The notes beneath the pieces are model-generated. The model was given only the letters and a program-made list of their open reading frames with translations. It ran no database searches and was not told where the DNA came from. A stretch of 64,000 bases of DNA from an uncultured Phascolarctobacterium sp. (GTDB taxonomy: Bacteria > Bacillota > Negativicutes > Acidaminococcales > Acidaminococcaceae). The stretch is taken from positions 40,289 through 104,288 of the forward strand of contig UQXH01000005.1 in NCBI GenBank assembly GCA_900545025.1. The letters are read 5' to 3'. Within the stretch, counting starts at the first letter, position 1; each line of letters starts with the position of its first letter. Made by a program: the position numbers and the translations under genes. This document shows, piece by piece, positions 8,786-17,848 of the stretch.

Positions 8786-9385
8786 TTACATTTCTCTTCT
8801 GTTTTCTAATGCCCGCGACAAGGTAACCTCGTCAGCGTATTCCAAATCGCCGCCAACCGGCAGGCCATGCGCTATACGGCTCACCTTGATGCCGACAGGC
8901 TTCAGCAGCTGCGCCAGATAAGCGGCCGTAGCCTCGCCTTCAACATCGGAATTAGTAGCAATAATGATCTCGCTTATGGACTCACGTTGTAATCGCTGAA
9001 ACAGTTCGCGAATGCGCAGATTTTCCGGGCCGATACCGTCAAGCGGCGAAAGTACGCCGTGCAGTACGTGATACAGCCCGCGATAGCCGCGGCTGCGCTC
9101 CATAGCAGCAATATCCTGCGGCTGTTCTACTACGCAGATGGTAAAACGGTCTCTGCCGTTATCACTGCATATCTCACACAGCTCGCCGTCAGTGAGATTA
9201 TAGCAGCAGCGACAGTAATGGATGCTTTCCTTAGCGCCATGCAAAGCCGCTGCCAGCTGCCGTACATCCTCTGCCGGCATATCGATAATGTGATATGCCA
9301 ACCGCATAGCCGTCTTGGAGCCGATACCCGGCAGCCGCCGCAGCTGCTCATACAGATTAGCCAGCGGCCTAATCATCCTTGCCAT
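8786..9385 (-). CDS. recR: Recombination mediator RecR
   Basis: A 199-residue protein, normal family length. It has the helix-hairpin-helix (LPGIGSKTA near residue 18), a four-cysteine zinc finger (YCRCCYNL...CEIC, residues 57-72), a Toprim domain (about 80-175; VVEQPQD, NSDVEGEATA) and a C-terminal Walker-B-like region. It works with RecF/RecO in loading RecA at gaps. Two bases separate it from ebfC, indicating an operon with ebfC and dnaX. Confidence 0.96.
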   Translation of the reverse strand: MARMIRPLANLYEQLRRLPGIGSKTAMRLAYHIIDMPAEDVRQLAAALHGAKESIHYCRCCYNLTDGELCEICSDNGRDRFTICVVEQPQDIAAMERSRGYRGLYHVLHGVLSPLDGIGPENLRIRELFQRLQRESISEIIIATNSDVEGEATAAYLAQLLKPVGIKVSRIAHGLPVGGDLEYADEVTLSRALENRREM

Positions 9386-9387
9386 TA

Positions 9388-9714
9388 TCAGAACATGCCG
9401 GGCAGTTTCATACCGCCGGTAACCTTGCCCATTTCTTTCTCGGTCATCTCGTCAACCTTACGCATGCCTTCATTAACAGCGCTGATAATCAGATCTTCCA
9501 GCATTTCCACATCCTCCGGGTCAACTGCGGAAGGAGCAATCTTGATAGATTTCAGTTCTTTCTTACCGCTGACAACGACGCTTACTGCACCGCCGCCCAC
9601 AGTAGTTTCTACCGTACGGCTTTTCAAATCTTCCTGCAGCTTCATCATATCAGCCTGCATTTTCTGTACCTTTTTCAGCATTCCCTGCATATTGCCCATA
9701 CCACCGTTAAACAT
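9388..9714 (-). CDS. ebfC: Nucleoid-associated protein YbaB/EbfC family
   Basis: A 108-residue small DNA-binding protein of the YbaB/EbfC family, rich in Met/Lys/Gln in its N-terminal helix, with the signature MLEDLIISAVNEG. It sits between dnaX and recR as in most Firmicutes. The ATG at 9714 gives the usual MFNGG start; a TTG two codons upstream lies closer to the AGGAGG site and could be the real initiator. Confidence 0.93.
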   Translation of the reverse strand: MFNGGMGNMQGMLKKVQKMQADMMKLQEDLKSRTVETTVGGGAVSVVVSGKKELKSIKIAPSAVDPEDVEMLEDLIISAVNEGMRKVDEMTEKEMGKVTGGMKLPGMF

Positions 9715-9746
9715 AATCAATCTTCCTCCTTTAAATTATATCATTT

Positions 9747-11495
9747 TTATTCCTTATCTTTATATTCATACAGACTTTTGCCGAAAGCAGCCATCGCTTT
9801 CTGCAGATTAGGCGCCACGGTAGACACATCTACCTCCGGCAGCTTGTCTTCTGCCGGCTGTTCTTTTGGCTTCGGCGGCGCTTTTACCGCCGCGCCTGCT
9901 TCAATACATTCCAGTCTGATATTCTGTCTGGAAGTCCTCAGCAGCGCATCTTCAAACACCAGTCTGTAATCATCCTTATTCATGCGGGCGCAGATAAACT
10001 TCGCTTTAAAAGCGACCTGTAAAAGCCCGTTGGCAAAGCTTACCACCCGGCCGCCGCGCGCACAGGATACCATGGCTATTTTCTTTTCCGCCGTCAGGAT
10101 CTCCAGCGCTTTTTTCCAGTATTCTTCACCTGTTGCCCAATCGCCGCCGTACTCCTGGACGGTTTCGTGTTCAGGCTTAGTCTTTACCGGCCGTGGCCTT
10201 ACCTGCACATCTTGCGCAGGCTTACTCTGCGCCTGGCTTACCACCGACTGAGCCATTACTTGTACAGGCTCCTGATAAGCCTCCTGCGGCTCCGCTTGAG
10301 CAGCAGCTTGAACAGGCCACACTGCTTCATCTCTTGGCGGCAGCGGCATACTTGGCTGCTCACGCAGCTGCTTTTCCAGCATTTCTATCCTGGCTGCCAA
10401 GGCAGCTACCGTGCTGCCTTCCATGCGGCACAAATCAAACAGGCACAGCTCCGCCGTTATCCGGGGACGCATGGTCCAGCGCAGCTCGCCAATAGCCTCA
10501 TGCAATCGCTGCTGAGCCGCCATAATCCTGTCTCTGCTGAACAGCGGCACACATTTCGCCAGCTCTTCCGCCGTATCTGTCAGGTAGGCTTCCTGATAGG
10601 ACGGTGCCGCCTGATACAGGAGCAACGCCCGCAGATATTCGGTAAGTTCCGTCAAAATCTGTTTGACGTCCTTGCCCTGCAGCAGCAGCTTATGCAGCTG
10701 TTCCAGCACCTGCGGTACATCCTGACGTCCTATGCCGAGTACCAGCTCGCGCAGCGCTTCTCTGCCGACGATACCTAATACTTCGCGCACTGTCTGCACT
10801 GTTACCTGCTGCGCCATGACGCCGCACTGGTCCAGCAAGCTCAAAGCATCGCGCATACCGCCTTCTGCCTGGATAGCAATAAGCCGCAAAGCCTCTGCCT
10901 CAGCGCTGATACCGCTTTTTTCCGCAATCAGCGCCAAATGCTCGGCAATCTCGTCCACTGTCACCCGCCGGAAGTCAAAGCGCTGACAGCGGGAGTGGAT
11001 CGTAGCCGGTATACGGTGCGGATCAGTCGTAGCCAGGATAAAGATAACATGGGCCGGCGGCTCTTCCAGCGTCTTGAGCAGCGCATTGAAGGCCTCCGTC
11101 GTAAGCATGTGCACTTCGTCGATGATGTAGATTTTATACCTGCCGTTGACCGGGGCAAAGGCCAGCTGTTCACGCAGCGATTTTATTTCTTCAATGCCGC
11201 GATTAGAAGCAGCATCTATTTCAAATACATCCATAGAGGTACCGGCTGTAATCCGCTCGCAGTTCAGACAATGTCCGCAGGGATGCGGCGTCGGACCCTG
11301 CTCGCAGTTCAAGGCTTTTGCCAATATACGCGCCGTACTGGTCTTGCCCGTACCGCGAGGTCCGGAAAACAAATACGCGTGCGCAATACGCCCACTGGTC
11401 AGCGCATTACTCAAAGCCGTCTTGACCGGCTGCTGACCTACCAGCGCATCAAAATCCTGCGGCCGCCAACGCCGGTATAATGCTACGTATGCCAT
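9747..11495 (-). CDS. dnaX: DNA polymerase III subunit gamma/tau
   Basis: A 582-residue clamp-loader ATPase. Features in order: Walker A GPRGTGKTS (about 45), the zinc module CEQG...CGHCLNC (about 64-79), Walker B IIDEVHML, sensor TTDPHRIP and SRC arginine finger SRCQRF, domain III, then a Pro/Gln/Ala-rich linker (about 375-450) and a tau-like C-terminal domain. The start has an AAAGGAG site; twelve further in-frame upstream codons lie in a region without ribosome site. It is the first protein gene after the SRP RNA terminator. Confidence 0.97.
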   Translation of the reverse strand: MAYVALYRRWRPQDFDALVGQQPVKTALSNALTSGRIAHAYLFSGPRGTGKTSTARILAKALNCEQGPTPHPCGHCLNCERITAGTSMDVFEIDAASNRGIEEIKSLREQLAFAPVNGRYKIYIIDEVHMLTTEAFNALLKTLEEPPAHVIFILATTDPHRIPATIHSRCQRFDFRRVTVDEIAEHLALIAEKSGISAEAEALRLIAIQAEGGMRDALSLLDQCGVMAQQVTVQTVREVLGIVGREALRELVLGIGRQDVPQVLEQLHKLLLQGKDVKQILTELTEYLRALLLYQAAPSYQEAYLTDTAEELAKCVPLFSRDRIMAAQQRLHEAIGELRWTMRPRITAELCLFDLCRMEGSTVAALAARIEMLEKQLREQPSMPLPPRDEAVWPVQAAAQAEPQEAYQEPVQVMAQSVVSQAQSKPAQDVQVRPRPVKTKPEHETVQEYGGDWATGEEYWKKALEILTAEKKIAMVSCARGGRVVSFANGLLQVAFKAKFICARMNKDDYRLVFEDALLRTSRQNIRLECIEAGAAVKAPPKPKEQPAEDKLPEVDVSTVAPNLQKAMAAFGKSLYEYKDKE

Positions 11496-11596
11496 AAGCT
11501 GCTCCTTTGCCGAAAAATTTACAAACACTGCCTATATTATATAACGACAGCTCGTCATTATTCAATGAAATATCCGCAAATTATCCTGTTTTTGGC

Positions 11597-11633
11597 TATA
11601 AAAAAACACAGGCTGCCAAAACAGTCTGTGTTT
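11597..11633 (-). terminator. Intrinsic terminator after SRP RNA
   Basis: Stem AAACACAGACTG with CAGCCTGTGTTT around a TTTTGG loop, followed by a T-rich tract on the minus strand. Confidence 0.85.
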
Positions 11634-11644
11634 GCTTACTTCCC

Positions 11645-11769
11645 TGTAGGGCCGTAAATACCGGGCACCCCTGCGGCACATGAAAGTATCCGCTTAAGGC
11701 TGCTTCCTTCCGGACCTGACCTGGTTCACAGGCTCCCATTGCGCAGGACCCGGCATCTGCGGTCCTACA
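11645..11769 (-). ncRNA. ffs: Signal recognition particle RNA (4.5S-like)
   Basis: The minus strand contains the universally conserved SRP helix-8 core: CAGGTCAGGTCCGGAAGG followed by AAGCAGCC. The ends pair with each other (TGTAGGACCG at 11760-11769 with CGGCCCTACA at 11645-11654), closing a single long hairpin of about 125 nucleotides, the short form of the RNA. It lies between tRNA-Ser and dnaX, a standard Firmicute order. Exact ends are estimated from the closing helix. Confidence 0.92.
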
Positions 11770-11781
11770 GAGAAGCAAAAT

Positions 11782-11802
11782 AAAAAAAGCCGCTTGTTGC
11801 GG
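11782..11802 (-). terminator. Small terminator between tRNA-Ser and SRP RNA
   Basis: CCGC/GCGG stem with a five-base loop followed by seven T on the minus strand. It is short, so read-through into the SRP RNA gene is possible. Confidence 0.65.
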
Positions 11803-11813
11803 TGATTTCTAAA

Positions 11814-11903
11814 TGGCGGAGAGAGAGGGATTCGAACCCTCGGTACGGTTTCCCGTACACACGCTTTCCAGGCGTGCACCTTCAACCGCTCGGTCATCTC
11901 TCC
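11814..11903 (-). tRNA. tRNA-Ser (anticodon GGA)
   Basis: A 90-nucleotide class II tRNA. The acceptor stem GGAGAGA pairs with TCTCTCC, the D-arm starts GACCGAGCGG, the anticodon loop CTGGAAA gives GGA, there is a long variable arm (TACGGGAAACCGTA), the T-loop GGTTCGAATCC is intact, and the 3' CCA is encoded (11814-11816). It reads UCC/UCU serine codons. Confidence 0.97.
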
Positions 11904-12040
11904 AGGTTGAAAACTAAAGCATTGTTCAATTTTTCCAGCACATAACGTACTTGCAGTCAGAACAACTGCAAGTAGTATTATACTGGTTTTTGCCAAATGC
12001 GTCAAGCATTTTCTTGTATTTTTGTAAAATATTTTATACT

Positions 12041-12889
12041 TTACTCATCACTGCCGTCTTCAGCAGGCAGCAACAGGATGGAACAGTCCGCATTCAGGAT
12101 AACATTCTGGGAAGTACTGCCGATGACAAGTCCTTTCACCAGCCCTGCGCCGGTCTTGGTCATCATAATCATGGTAATGTGCTCCTGACGTACCAGATGT
12201 ACGATTTCTTTGGAGGCGGCACCTTTGGCAATACAGAAATCAGCGTCGATACCGAAGATCTTCATCTCGTCGACCAGCTCCTGCAGCAGCAGGCGGGCAT
12301 TGCTGTATTGCTCTTTGTAATCGTGCTTGCTACGGCTGCGTTCAATAACATGCACAAAAATAACCTTGCCCACATATTCGCGCAAGCCGCGGACTATATT
12401 GAGCGCGGACAGAGACTTTCTGGAAAAATCCGTAGGAATCATGACCGTATTCAGCAGCTTGCTGCCGTTAACGCAGTCTTCATCCTTATTGATAAACAGC
12501 GGCAGCGTCGCGGCGCGCGCCAAATCAAAGGTCGTACTGCCCATGATGGCGCTCTTGATAAAGCCCTTGCCATGAGAAGCTACCATGAGCAGGTCTGCCT
12601 CTATTTCCTCGCCGGCCCTGCTGATGGCCTCAAAAGGCTCTCCTACCGGCGTTATTACTGAAACTTCCTCATATCCTGCCTGTTCCAGATCGTTTTTATA
12701 CCCTTCTAAACGGCTGCTAACTTTTTTGTAATTACTACCGTCAGGGTCGGCGTCATCGTCATCATCAAAAACGTGCGCCAGAACCACTTCCGTTTCCGTA
12801 TCGGGGCAAAGGCTGAACAGACACTCGGTAAGATTATCGGACTGCGGCGTCAAATCAGTGGCCAGCAATACCTTGTCGAATGTACTCAT
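12041..12889 (-). CDS. Tandem-domain universal stress protein
   Basis: A 282-residue cytoplasmic protein made of two UspA domains. The first (about 3-135) has the VLLATDLT strand and a degenerate ATP loop with MGSTT; the second (about 145-278) has VMIPTDFS and the ATP-binding type signature IGSTSQNVIL, so only the second half looks able to bind ATP. An Asp-rich patch (residues 42-48) lies in the first domain. Good ribosome site AAGGAG. Function beyond stress adaptation is unknown. Confidence 0.88.
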   Translation of the reverse strand: MSTFDKVLLATDLTPQSDNLTECLFSLCPDTETEVVLAHVFDDDDDADPDGSNYKKVSSRLEGYKNDLEQAGYEEVSVITPVGEPFEAISRAGEEIEADLLMVASHGKGFIKSAIMGSTTFDLARAATLPLFINKDEDCVNGSKLLNTVMIPTDFSRKSLSALNIVRGLREYVGKVIFVHVIERSRSKHDYKEQYSNARLLLQELVDEMKIFGIDADFCIAKGAASKEIVHLVRQEHITMIMMTKTGAGLVKGLVIGSTSQNVILNADCSILLLPAEDGSDE

Positions 12890-12983
12890 CTATCTGCTCC
12901 TTAAAAATATATTTATCTGTTTACTTTCGCCGTAAAATATAAAATTCCTGCTACATACGGACAAAAATACTGTCGCTGCACGT

Positions 12984-13008
12984 AAAAAGGGACGCCTCGC
13001 AGCGTCCC
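12984..13008 (-). terminator. Intrinsic terminator after the M20 amidohydrolase gene
   Basis: Seven-bp stem GGGACGC/GCGTCCC with six-base loop followed by TTTTT on the minus strand. It closes the five-gene run that starts at 18622. Confidence 0.9.
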
Positions 13009-13024
13009 CGTAAATAATGTGCGC

Positions 13025-14152
13025 CTATAAAGCTAAGGCCTTGTGAATCAATCTCTGCAGGATGCGGCAGCCATGAGCCATATCCTGATGTTCAAAGGCC
13101 ATCTCGGGGTCATGCAGTCCCGGCTGCAGATTACAGCCAAGACCGATAAAGCCGGTTTGCAGCCGCGGTCTGTGCATAGCATAAAAATTAAAGTCCTCGC
13201 CTACCGTAGTAGCCGCACTGTCGATAAGCCCTTCCTGTCCAAGCTCGGCAATAATGGCTTCGCGCGCGATTGCAGCCATCGTACCGTCAAAGCTTGAGGC
13301 CGGACAGGTACCAACTATTTCTGCAGAAGCCCTGGCGCCATAAACAGCCGCAGTACCGGTTATGACAGCCATAACCCGCTGACGCAGCTGCGCCATTTCC
13401 TCGTTAGAAGTAGAACGCAGGTCAAAGCCCAGCTCTGCCTTGGCGCAGATGGAATTAAGAGAGCCGCCGCCGGCTACGAAGCTGGTAGTCTTCACATTGC
13501 CGCATAAAAGCGGATCTGTGTGCAGTGCATTGACCGCATTGACCACTGCCGCCCCCACGTCAATGGCGTTGACGCCCAGATGGGGCTTGGAACCATGAGC
13601 AGGCATGCCTTCGATAACAGCCCGCATCAACGTACAGGCAGTCCAGCGTACCGTAGCTATCGCCTGGCCACTGCCAGCCATCTGGCTGCTCATCAGGTGG
13701 ATACCGAACAGATAGTCCACATCATCCAGCACGCCTGCTTCAAGCAGACACAACGCTCCCTTGCCTATCTCCTCTGCCGGCTGGAAGATAATCTTCAGCT
13801 TGCCGCAGTCAATACCCTGTGCCGCCAGTTCTTCCGCCGCGGCAAGCACCATGGCCATATGGGCATCATGTCCGCAGGCATGGACGCCCCGCTCGCTGCC
13901 GTCAGCCTGCCTGAACATCAGACAGTCCATATCAGAACGCAGCGCCGCTACCGGCCCCGGCTTGCCGCTGTCCAGCACGCCGACGACTCCTGTCGCCGGC
14001 CTGCCTTCATAAACGCCCACCTGCTCCTGTACATCGTACCCAGCCTCACGCAGGCGCTGCGCCAGGAACGCCGCTGTCCTTATCTCGCAGAAAGCAGGCT
14101 CCGGCATGGCATGCAGCTGCTGCCAGATTGCCTCTATACGTTCTGTCAGCAT
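13025..14152 (-). CDS. M20-family amidohydrolase (N-acyl amino acid / aminobenzoyl-glutamate hydrolase type)
   Basis: A 375-residue cytoplasmic metallohydrolase of the M20D group (hippurate hydrolase, N-acetyl-amino acid deacetylase). The metal ligands are visible as HACGHDAHM (near residue 92) and PAEEIGKGA (near 127), and the dimerisation domain follows. It lies 12 bases downstream of the MetQ-like binding protein gene and probably acts on a compound that this system imports. ATG at 14152 follows AGGAAG; a GTG three codons earlier is the alternative. Confidence 0.85.
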   Translation of the reverse strand: MLTERIEAIWQQLHAMPEPAFCEIRTAAFLAQRLREAGYDVQEQVGVYEGRPATGVVGVLDSGKPGPVAALRSDMDCLMFRQADGSERGVHACGHDAHMAMVLAAAEELAAQGIDCGKLKIIFQPAEEIGKGALCLLEAGVLDDVDYLFGIHLMSSQMAGSGQAIATVRWTACTLMRAVIEGMPAHGSKPHLGVNAIDVGAAVVNAVNALHTDPLLCGNVKTTSFVAGGGSLNSICAKAELGFDLRSTSNEEMAQLRQRVMAVITGTAAVYGARASAEIVGTCPASSFDGTMAAIAREAIIAELGQEGLIDSAATTVGEDFNFYAMHRPRLQTGFIGLGCNLQPGLHDPEMAFEHQDMAHGCRILQRLIHKALAL

Positions 14153-14164
14153 TATCTTCACTTC

Positions 14165-14995
14165 CTATTCCTTCCAGCCGATGGATACGGAGCCGGGGAA
14201 ATGTTCTCTGATGAATTTGGCATTTTCAGAAGACTGGTAAACCTTGCGGAACTGTTCCAGCCGCGGGTCGTCCAGCGTCGCTTTACGTACGGCAACGATA
14301 TTTACATAGAAAGAATCAGCTGTTTCGCTGACAATAGCATCTTTGGCCGGGTTAAGTCCTGCTTCCAGCGCATAAGTGGTATTGATGGCAGCGCACTCCA
14401 CATCCTCCAGGCTGCGTGGGATAGCTGCTGCTTCCAGCTCGATAAATTTAAAGTTATGCGGATTTTCTGTAATATCCTGCAAAGTAGTATCAATATTCTT
14501 GATGTCTTTAACCTTGATCAGGCCGTTTTCCGCCAGCATCAGGATAGCGCGGCTGCCATTGGACGGGTCGTTGGGGATGGCGATAGTCGCGCCGTCAGGG
14601 ATGGGCTGTCCGGGTTTGATTTTCTTGGAATAGACATTGATAGGGAACAATGCTGTCGGGAAAGCGCTTACCAGGTCAAAGCTCGGCTCCTTCTTTAAAG
14701 TTGCGTCGAGGAACGGTTTATGCTGATAGCAGTTAGCCCAGATGTCGCCTTGCGCCAGTGCCGTGTTAGGCGTTACAAAATCACTGAATTCCACGATTTC
14801 AATCTTCAATCCCTGCTTGGCTGCCAGCTTCTGGACATTTTCCATAATTTCCGCATGAGGTCCGGGGTTGACGCCAACCTTGACCGGCTTGCTGTAATCA
14901 GGCTTTGCTTCTTTTTTATCGCCGCCGCAGCCGCTGAGGGCAAAGACAGCCAGACACAGTATTGCAGCAGCTAAGATACGCAGTAATTTATTCAT
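14165..14995 (-). CDS. MetQ/NlpA-family substrate-binding lipoprotein
   Basis: A 276-residue lipoprotein: signal peptide with lipobox LSGC (cysteine near residue 23) and a NlpA/MetQ periplasmic-binding domain including VGVNPGPHAEI and IPNDPSNGSRA. Family members bind methionine or related amino acids for MetNI importers, but no metN or metI is adjacent. It is sandwiched between an amidohydrolase and two flavin oxidoreductases, so an orphan receptor for an amino-acid conjugate or 2-hydroxy acid is possible. Ligand unknown. Confidence 0.88.
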   Translation of the reverse strand: MNKLLRILAAAILCLAVFALSGCGGDKKEAKPDYSKPVKVGVNPGPHAEIMENVQKLAAKQGLKIEIVEFSDFVTPNTALAQGDIWANCYQHKPFLDATLKKEPSFDLVSAFPTALFPINVYSKKIKPGQPIPDGATIAIPNDPSNGSRAILMLAENGLIKVKDIKNIDTTLQDITENPHNFKFIELEAAAIPRSLEDVECAAINTTYALEAGLNPAKDAIVSETADSFYVNIVAVRKATLDDPRLEQFRKVYQSSENAKFIREHFPGSVSIGWKE

Positions 14996-15009
14996 TTTCT
15001 CACTCTCCG

Positions 15010-16407
15010 TTATGCGTTAAATACTTTACCCGGATTCAGGATATTATTGGGGTCCATAGCGCGTTTAATAGAACGCATGATTTCCATCTCTACCGGGTTG
15101 GTGTAAGTCTCCATGGCAGGCAGCTTCTTGGCGCCGATACCATGCTCGCCGCTCAGTCGGCCGCCCAGACTGTACACGTAAGCATAGGCTTCGGCATGGA
15201 AGCGCTGCAGTTCATCTTCCCACTGCTCGTCGCTCATATCGCCTTTCAGAATCTGGAAATGCAGGTTGCCGTCTCCGGCATGAGCCAAAGTAAAGAGCTT
15301 AAAGCTGTAATTTTTGGAAACTTCTGTCAGGTGCTCGATGCAGACCGCAATCTTATCCACGGGCACAACCAGGTCGTCAGAAGTGCTTACCTTGGACAGC
15401 AAGCGAGTTGCCTCCAGGCAGTTGCGGCGGATCTTCCACACGCGCTCGTCAGCTTCCAGTACGTCGGTAGCGCCGCTGGCAGTGCAGATTTCATCCAGCT
15501 GTTCCATCTTCATCTCCAGCTCATCTTCATTAAAGGTTTCCACAGTAACGATGACGTAGCTGCCGTCTTCATAATGCGGCAATTTAATTTCAGAATAATC
15601 GCTGGCTGCACGTACAAAATTATTATCCATAAATTCTACGCTGGTAGGATTAAGGCCGGCCTTAATCAGATTGGGTACCAGGTCAACCGCTTGATTGACA
15701 TCAGTAAAGATAGCCAAAATATCAATCTTGTACGGACACAGCGGCAAAAGCTTCAATGTCGCCTTGGTAATGATGCCCAGTGTACCTTCGCTGCCCATAG
15801 CCAGCTGTTCCAGGCAGTAACCGGTAGAACATTTTTTCAGGCGGGAGCCAAGCTCTGCAATCTCACCTGTCGGCGTTACTACTTCCACAGAATATACCTG
15901 ATGACGAGTTGTGCCATAGCGCACCGCCTTATTGCCGCCGGCATTGGTAGCAATATTGCCGCCGATAAGGCAGCTTTCCGCGCTGCAGGGATCGCCTGCA
16001 TACAACAGACCTGCTTCGTTGGCTTTCTGCTGGATTTCTACGGTACGCGCGCCTGCTTCTACCACCATATACATAGCGTCGGCATTCAGTTCTATAATCT
16101 TATCCATACGCTCCAAAAGCAGCACGATACCGCCGCATACAGGTACAGCGCCGCAGGAAACACTGGTTCCGGCACTGCGGGGAGTTACCGGCACCAGATA
16201 TTTATTAGCTATCTTCATTACCGCCGCTACTTCTTCCGTACTGCCCGGCAGTACTACAGCCTCGGGCAGATGATGATAATGCGGGTCGGTTTCTTCATCC
16301 GTCTTATAGCGATCGAGGGTTTCCCCATCTACCTTCACATTTTCTGCTCCTACTGCTGCACGCAGCGCTTCCAGGACTTCCTCGGTTACAGGGTTATACT
16401 TTGTCAT
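15010..16407 (-). CDS. FAD-linked oxidoreductase, GlcD / D-lactate dehydrogenase type (copy 1)
   Basis: A 465-residue flavoprotein of the GlcD/VAO family that oxidises D-2-hydroxy acids (lactate, glycolate, 2-hydroxyglutarate). The PCMH-type FAD domain shows RSAGTSVSCGAVP, GDPCSAESCLIGGNIATNAGG and RYGTTRHQ; the C-terminal cap has HAGDGNLHF and LSGEHGIGAKK, with histidines expected at the metal/active site. It ends NPGKVFNA like its neighbour. The two genes are clear tandem paralogues. No EtfA/EtfB or Fe-S partner is adjacent except the flavodoxin/ferredoxin at 17849. Confidence 0.9.
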   Translation of the reverse strand: MTKYNPVTEEVLEALRAAVGAENVKVDGETLDRYKTDEETDPHYHHLPEAVVLPGSTEEVAAVMKIANKYLVPVTPRSAGTSVSCGAVPVCGGIVLLLERMDKIIELNADAMYMVVEAGARTVEIQQKANEAGLLYAGDPCSAESCLIGGNIATNAGGNKAVRYGTTRHQVYSVEVVTPTGEIAELGSRLKKCSTGYCLEQLAMGSEGTLGIITKATLKLLPLCPYKIDILAIFTDVNQAVDLVPNLIKAGLNPTSVEFMDNNFVRAASDYSEIKLPHYEDGSYVIVTVETFNEDELEMKMEQLDEICTASGATDVLEADERVWKIRRNCLEATRLLSKVSTSDDLVVPVDKIAVCIEHLTEVSKNYSFKLFTLAHAGDGNLHFQILKGDMSDEQWEDELQRFHAEAYAYVYSLGGRLSGEHGIGAKKLPAMETYTNPVEMEIMRSIKRAMDPNNILNPGKVFNA

Positions 16408-16447
16408 ACTTCATTCAATCCTTTCTTCCTACAATTCTACCATGCTG

Positions 16448-17848
16448 CTAAGCATTAAATATCTTACCCGGGTTCAGGATCAGCTTGGGATCCCAGGCCA
16501 GCTTAATCTTACGCATCAGATCCAGCTCGCCTGCCGGGGTAAAGGCTTCCATATAGGCCAGTTTCTTGGCGCCGATACCGTGCTCGCCTGCCAGGCGGCC
16601 ACCCTGACTGTACGCGTAGCTGTATACCTCGTTATGGAAGGCAGCTACATTATTTTCCCATTCTTCATCGGTCAGGTCACACTTGCACAGCACGATATGC
16701 AGGTTGCCATCGCCGATATGGGCATTGATTTTTACAGGGAACGGATATTTTTCTCCTACCTGCATAATGTATTTAATCGTCTCGGCAATCTTATCTACCG
16801 GTACTACTACGTCATCCGTCAAGGATACCAGGCTGATGAGGCGTACAGATTCCTGACAGTTGCGGCGCATGCTCCAGATGCGGTCGTCAGCCTCCAGCAC
16901 GTCGATAGCGCCTGCCGCTTCGCACAGCTCATCCAGCTTCTCCATCTTGAGGTCCAGCTCGTCTTCCGTAAAGGTTTCCACAGTAATGATAACATAGATA
17001 CCCTCTTCGTAATGAGGCGCACCCTTAAACTCAATATAATCAGCAGTGCTGCGCACATAGGAATTATCCATATATTCGATGCTGGTGGGATTAAGTCCGG
17101 CCTGCATAATCTTGGGCACTACATCCAGCGCTTTGACGGGGTCGTCAAACACAGCCAGCAAATCAAAACGGTACGGCGGCAGCGGCTGTAATTTCAGCGT
17201 TGCCTTGGTAATAATACCCAGCGTACCTTCGCTGCCCATGATGAGCTGCTCCATGCAGTATCCCGTAGAGCATTTTTTCAGTCTTGCACCGACTTCGACG
17301 ATTTCACCTGTCGGCGTAACCACTTCCAGGCTGTATACCTGGTTCCGGGTAACACCGTAGCGCACAGCCTTATTGCCGCCGGCGTTGGTTGCCAGGTTGC
17401 CGCCTATTTGACAGCTTTCGGCGCTGCAGGGGTCGCCTGCATATAAAAATCCTGCTTCATTGGCACGTTTTTGAATATCGATAGTGCGCACTCCGGCTTC
17501 TACTACCATGTACATAGCCGTAGTATCCATTTCCAGAATCCTGTTCATGCGTTCCATCAAGAGCACGATACCGCCGCAGACCGGAATAGCGCCGTCTGCC
17601 AAGCTGGTACCGCCGCCGCGCACCGTCACAGGCACATTATATTTGTTACACAGCTTTACTACCGCTGCTACTTCCTCACTGCTGCCCGGCAGCACTACCG
17701 CCTCCGGCAGATGGAACATCCTTGGGTCTGTTTCTTCATCAGTCTTGTACTGCTCCAGCTTGTCAGCCGCAGTCAGTACATAACCTGCTCCCAAAGCAGC
17801 TTCCAGTTCTGCCAGCATTTCTTGATTTACAGAAGCATATTCTCTCAT
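16448..17848 (-). CDS. FAD-linked oxidoreductase, GlcD / D-lactate dehydrogenase type (copy 2)
   Basis: A 466-residue paralogue of the downstream gene, aligning along its whole length with all FAD-binding motifs (GGGTSLADGAIP, GDPCSAESCQIGG, RYGVTRNQ) and the HIGDGNLH and LAGEHGIGAKK motifs. Notable substitution relative to copy 1 is HIGDGN for HAGDGN, so substrate range may differ. It abuts the upstream flavodoxin/ferredoxin gene with no gap, suggesting translational coupling and electron transfer between the products. Confidence 0.9.
   Translation of the reverse strand: MREYASVNQEMLAELEAALGAGYVLTAADKLEQYKTDEETDPRMFHLPEAVVLPGSSEEVAAVVKLCNKYNVPVTVRGGGTSLADGAIPVCGGIVLLMERMNRILEMDTTAMYMVVEAGVRTIDIQKRANEAGFLYAGDPCSAESCQIGGNLATNAGGNKAVRYGVTRNQVYSLEVVTPTGEIVEVGARLKKCSTGYCMEQLIMGSEGTLGIITKATLKLQPLPPYRFDLLAVFDDPVKALDVVPKIMQAGLNPTSIEYMDNSYVRSTADYIEFKGAPHYEEGIYVIITVETFTEDELDLKMEKLDELCEAAGAIDVLEADDRIWSMRRNCQESVRLISLVSLTDDVVVPVDKIAETIKYIMQVGEKYPFPVKINAHIGDGNLHIVLCKCDLTDEEWENNVAAFHNEVYSYAYSQGGRLAGEHGIGAKKLAYMEAFTPAGELDLMRKIKLAWDPKLILNPGKIFNA

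Noticed and set aside
11596..12005. Two short minus-strand frames over the SRP RNA and tRNA-Ser
   Set aside because: They overlap two well-supported RNA genes and contain the SRP core and tRNA as codons.
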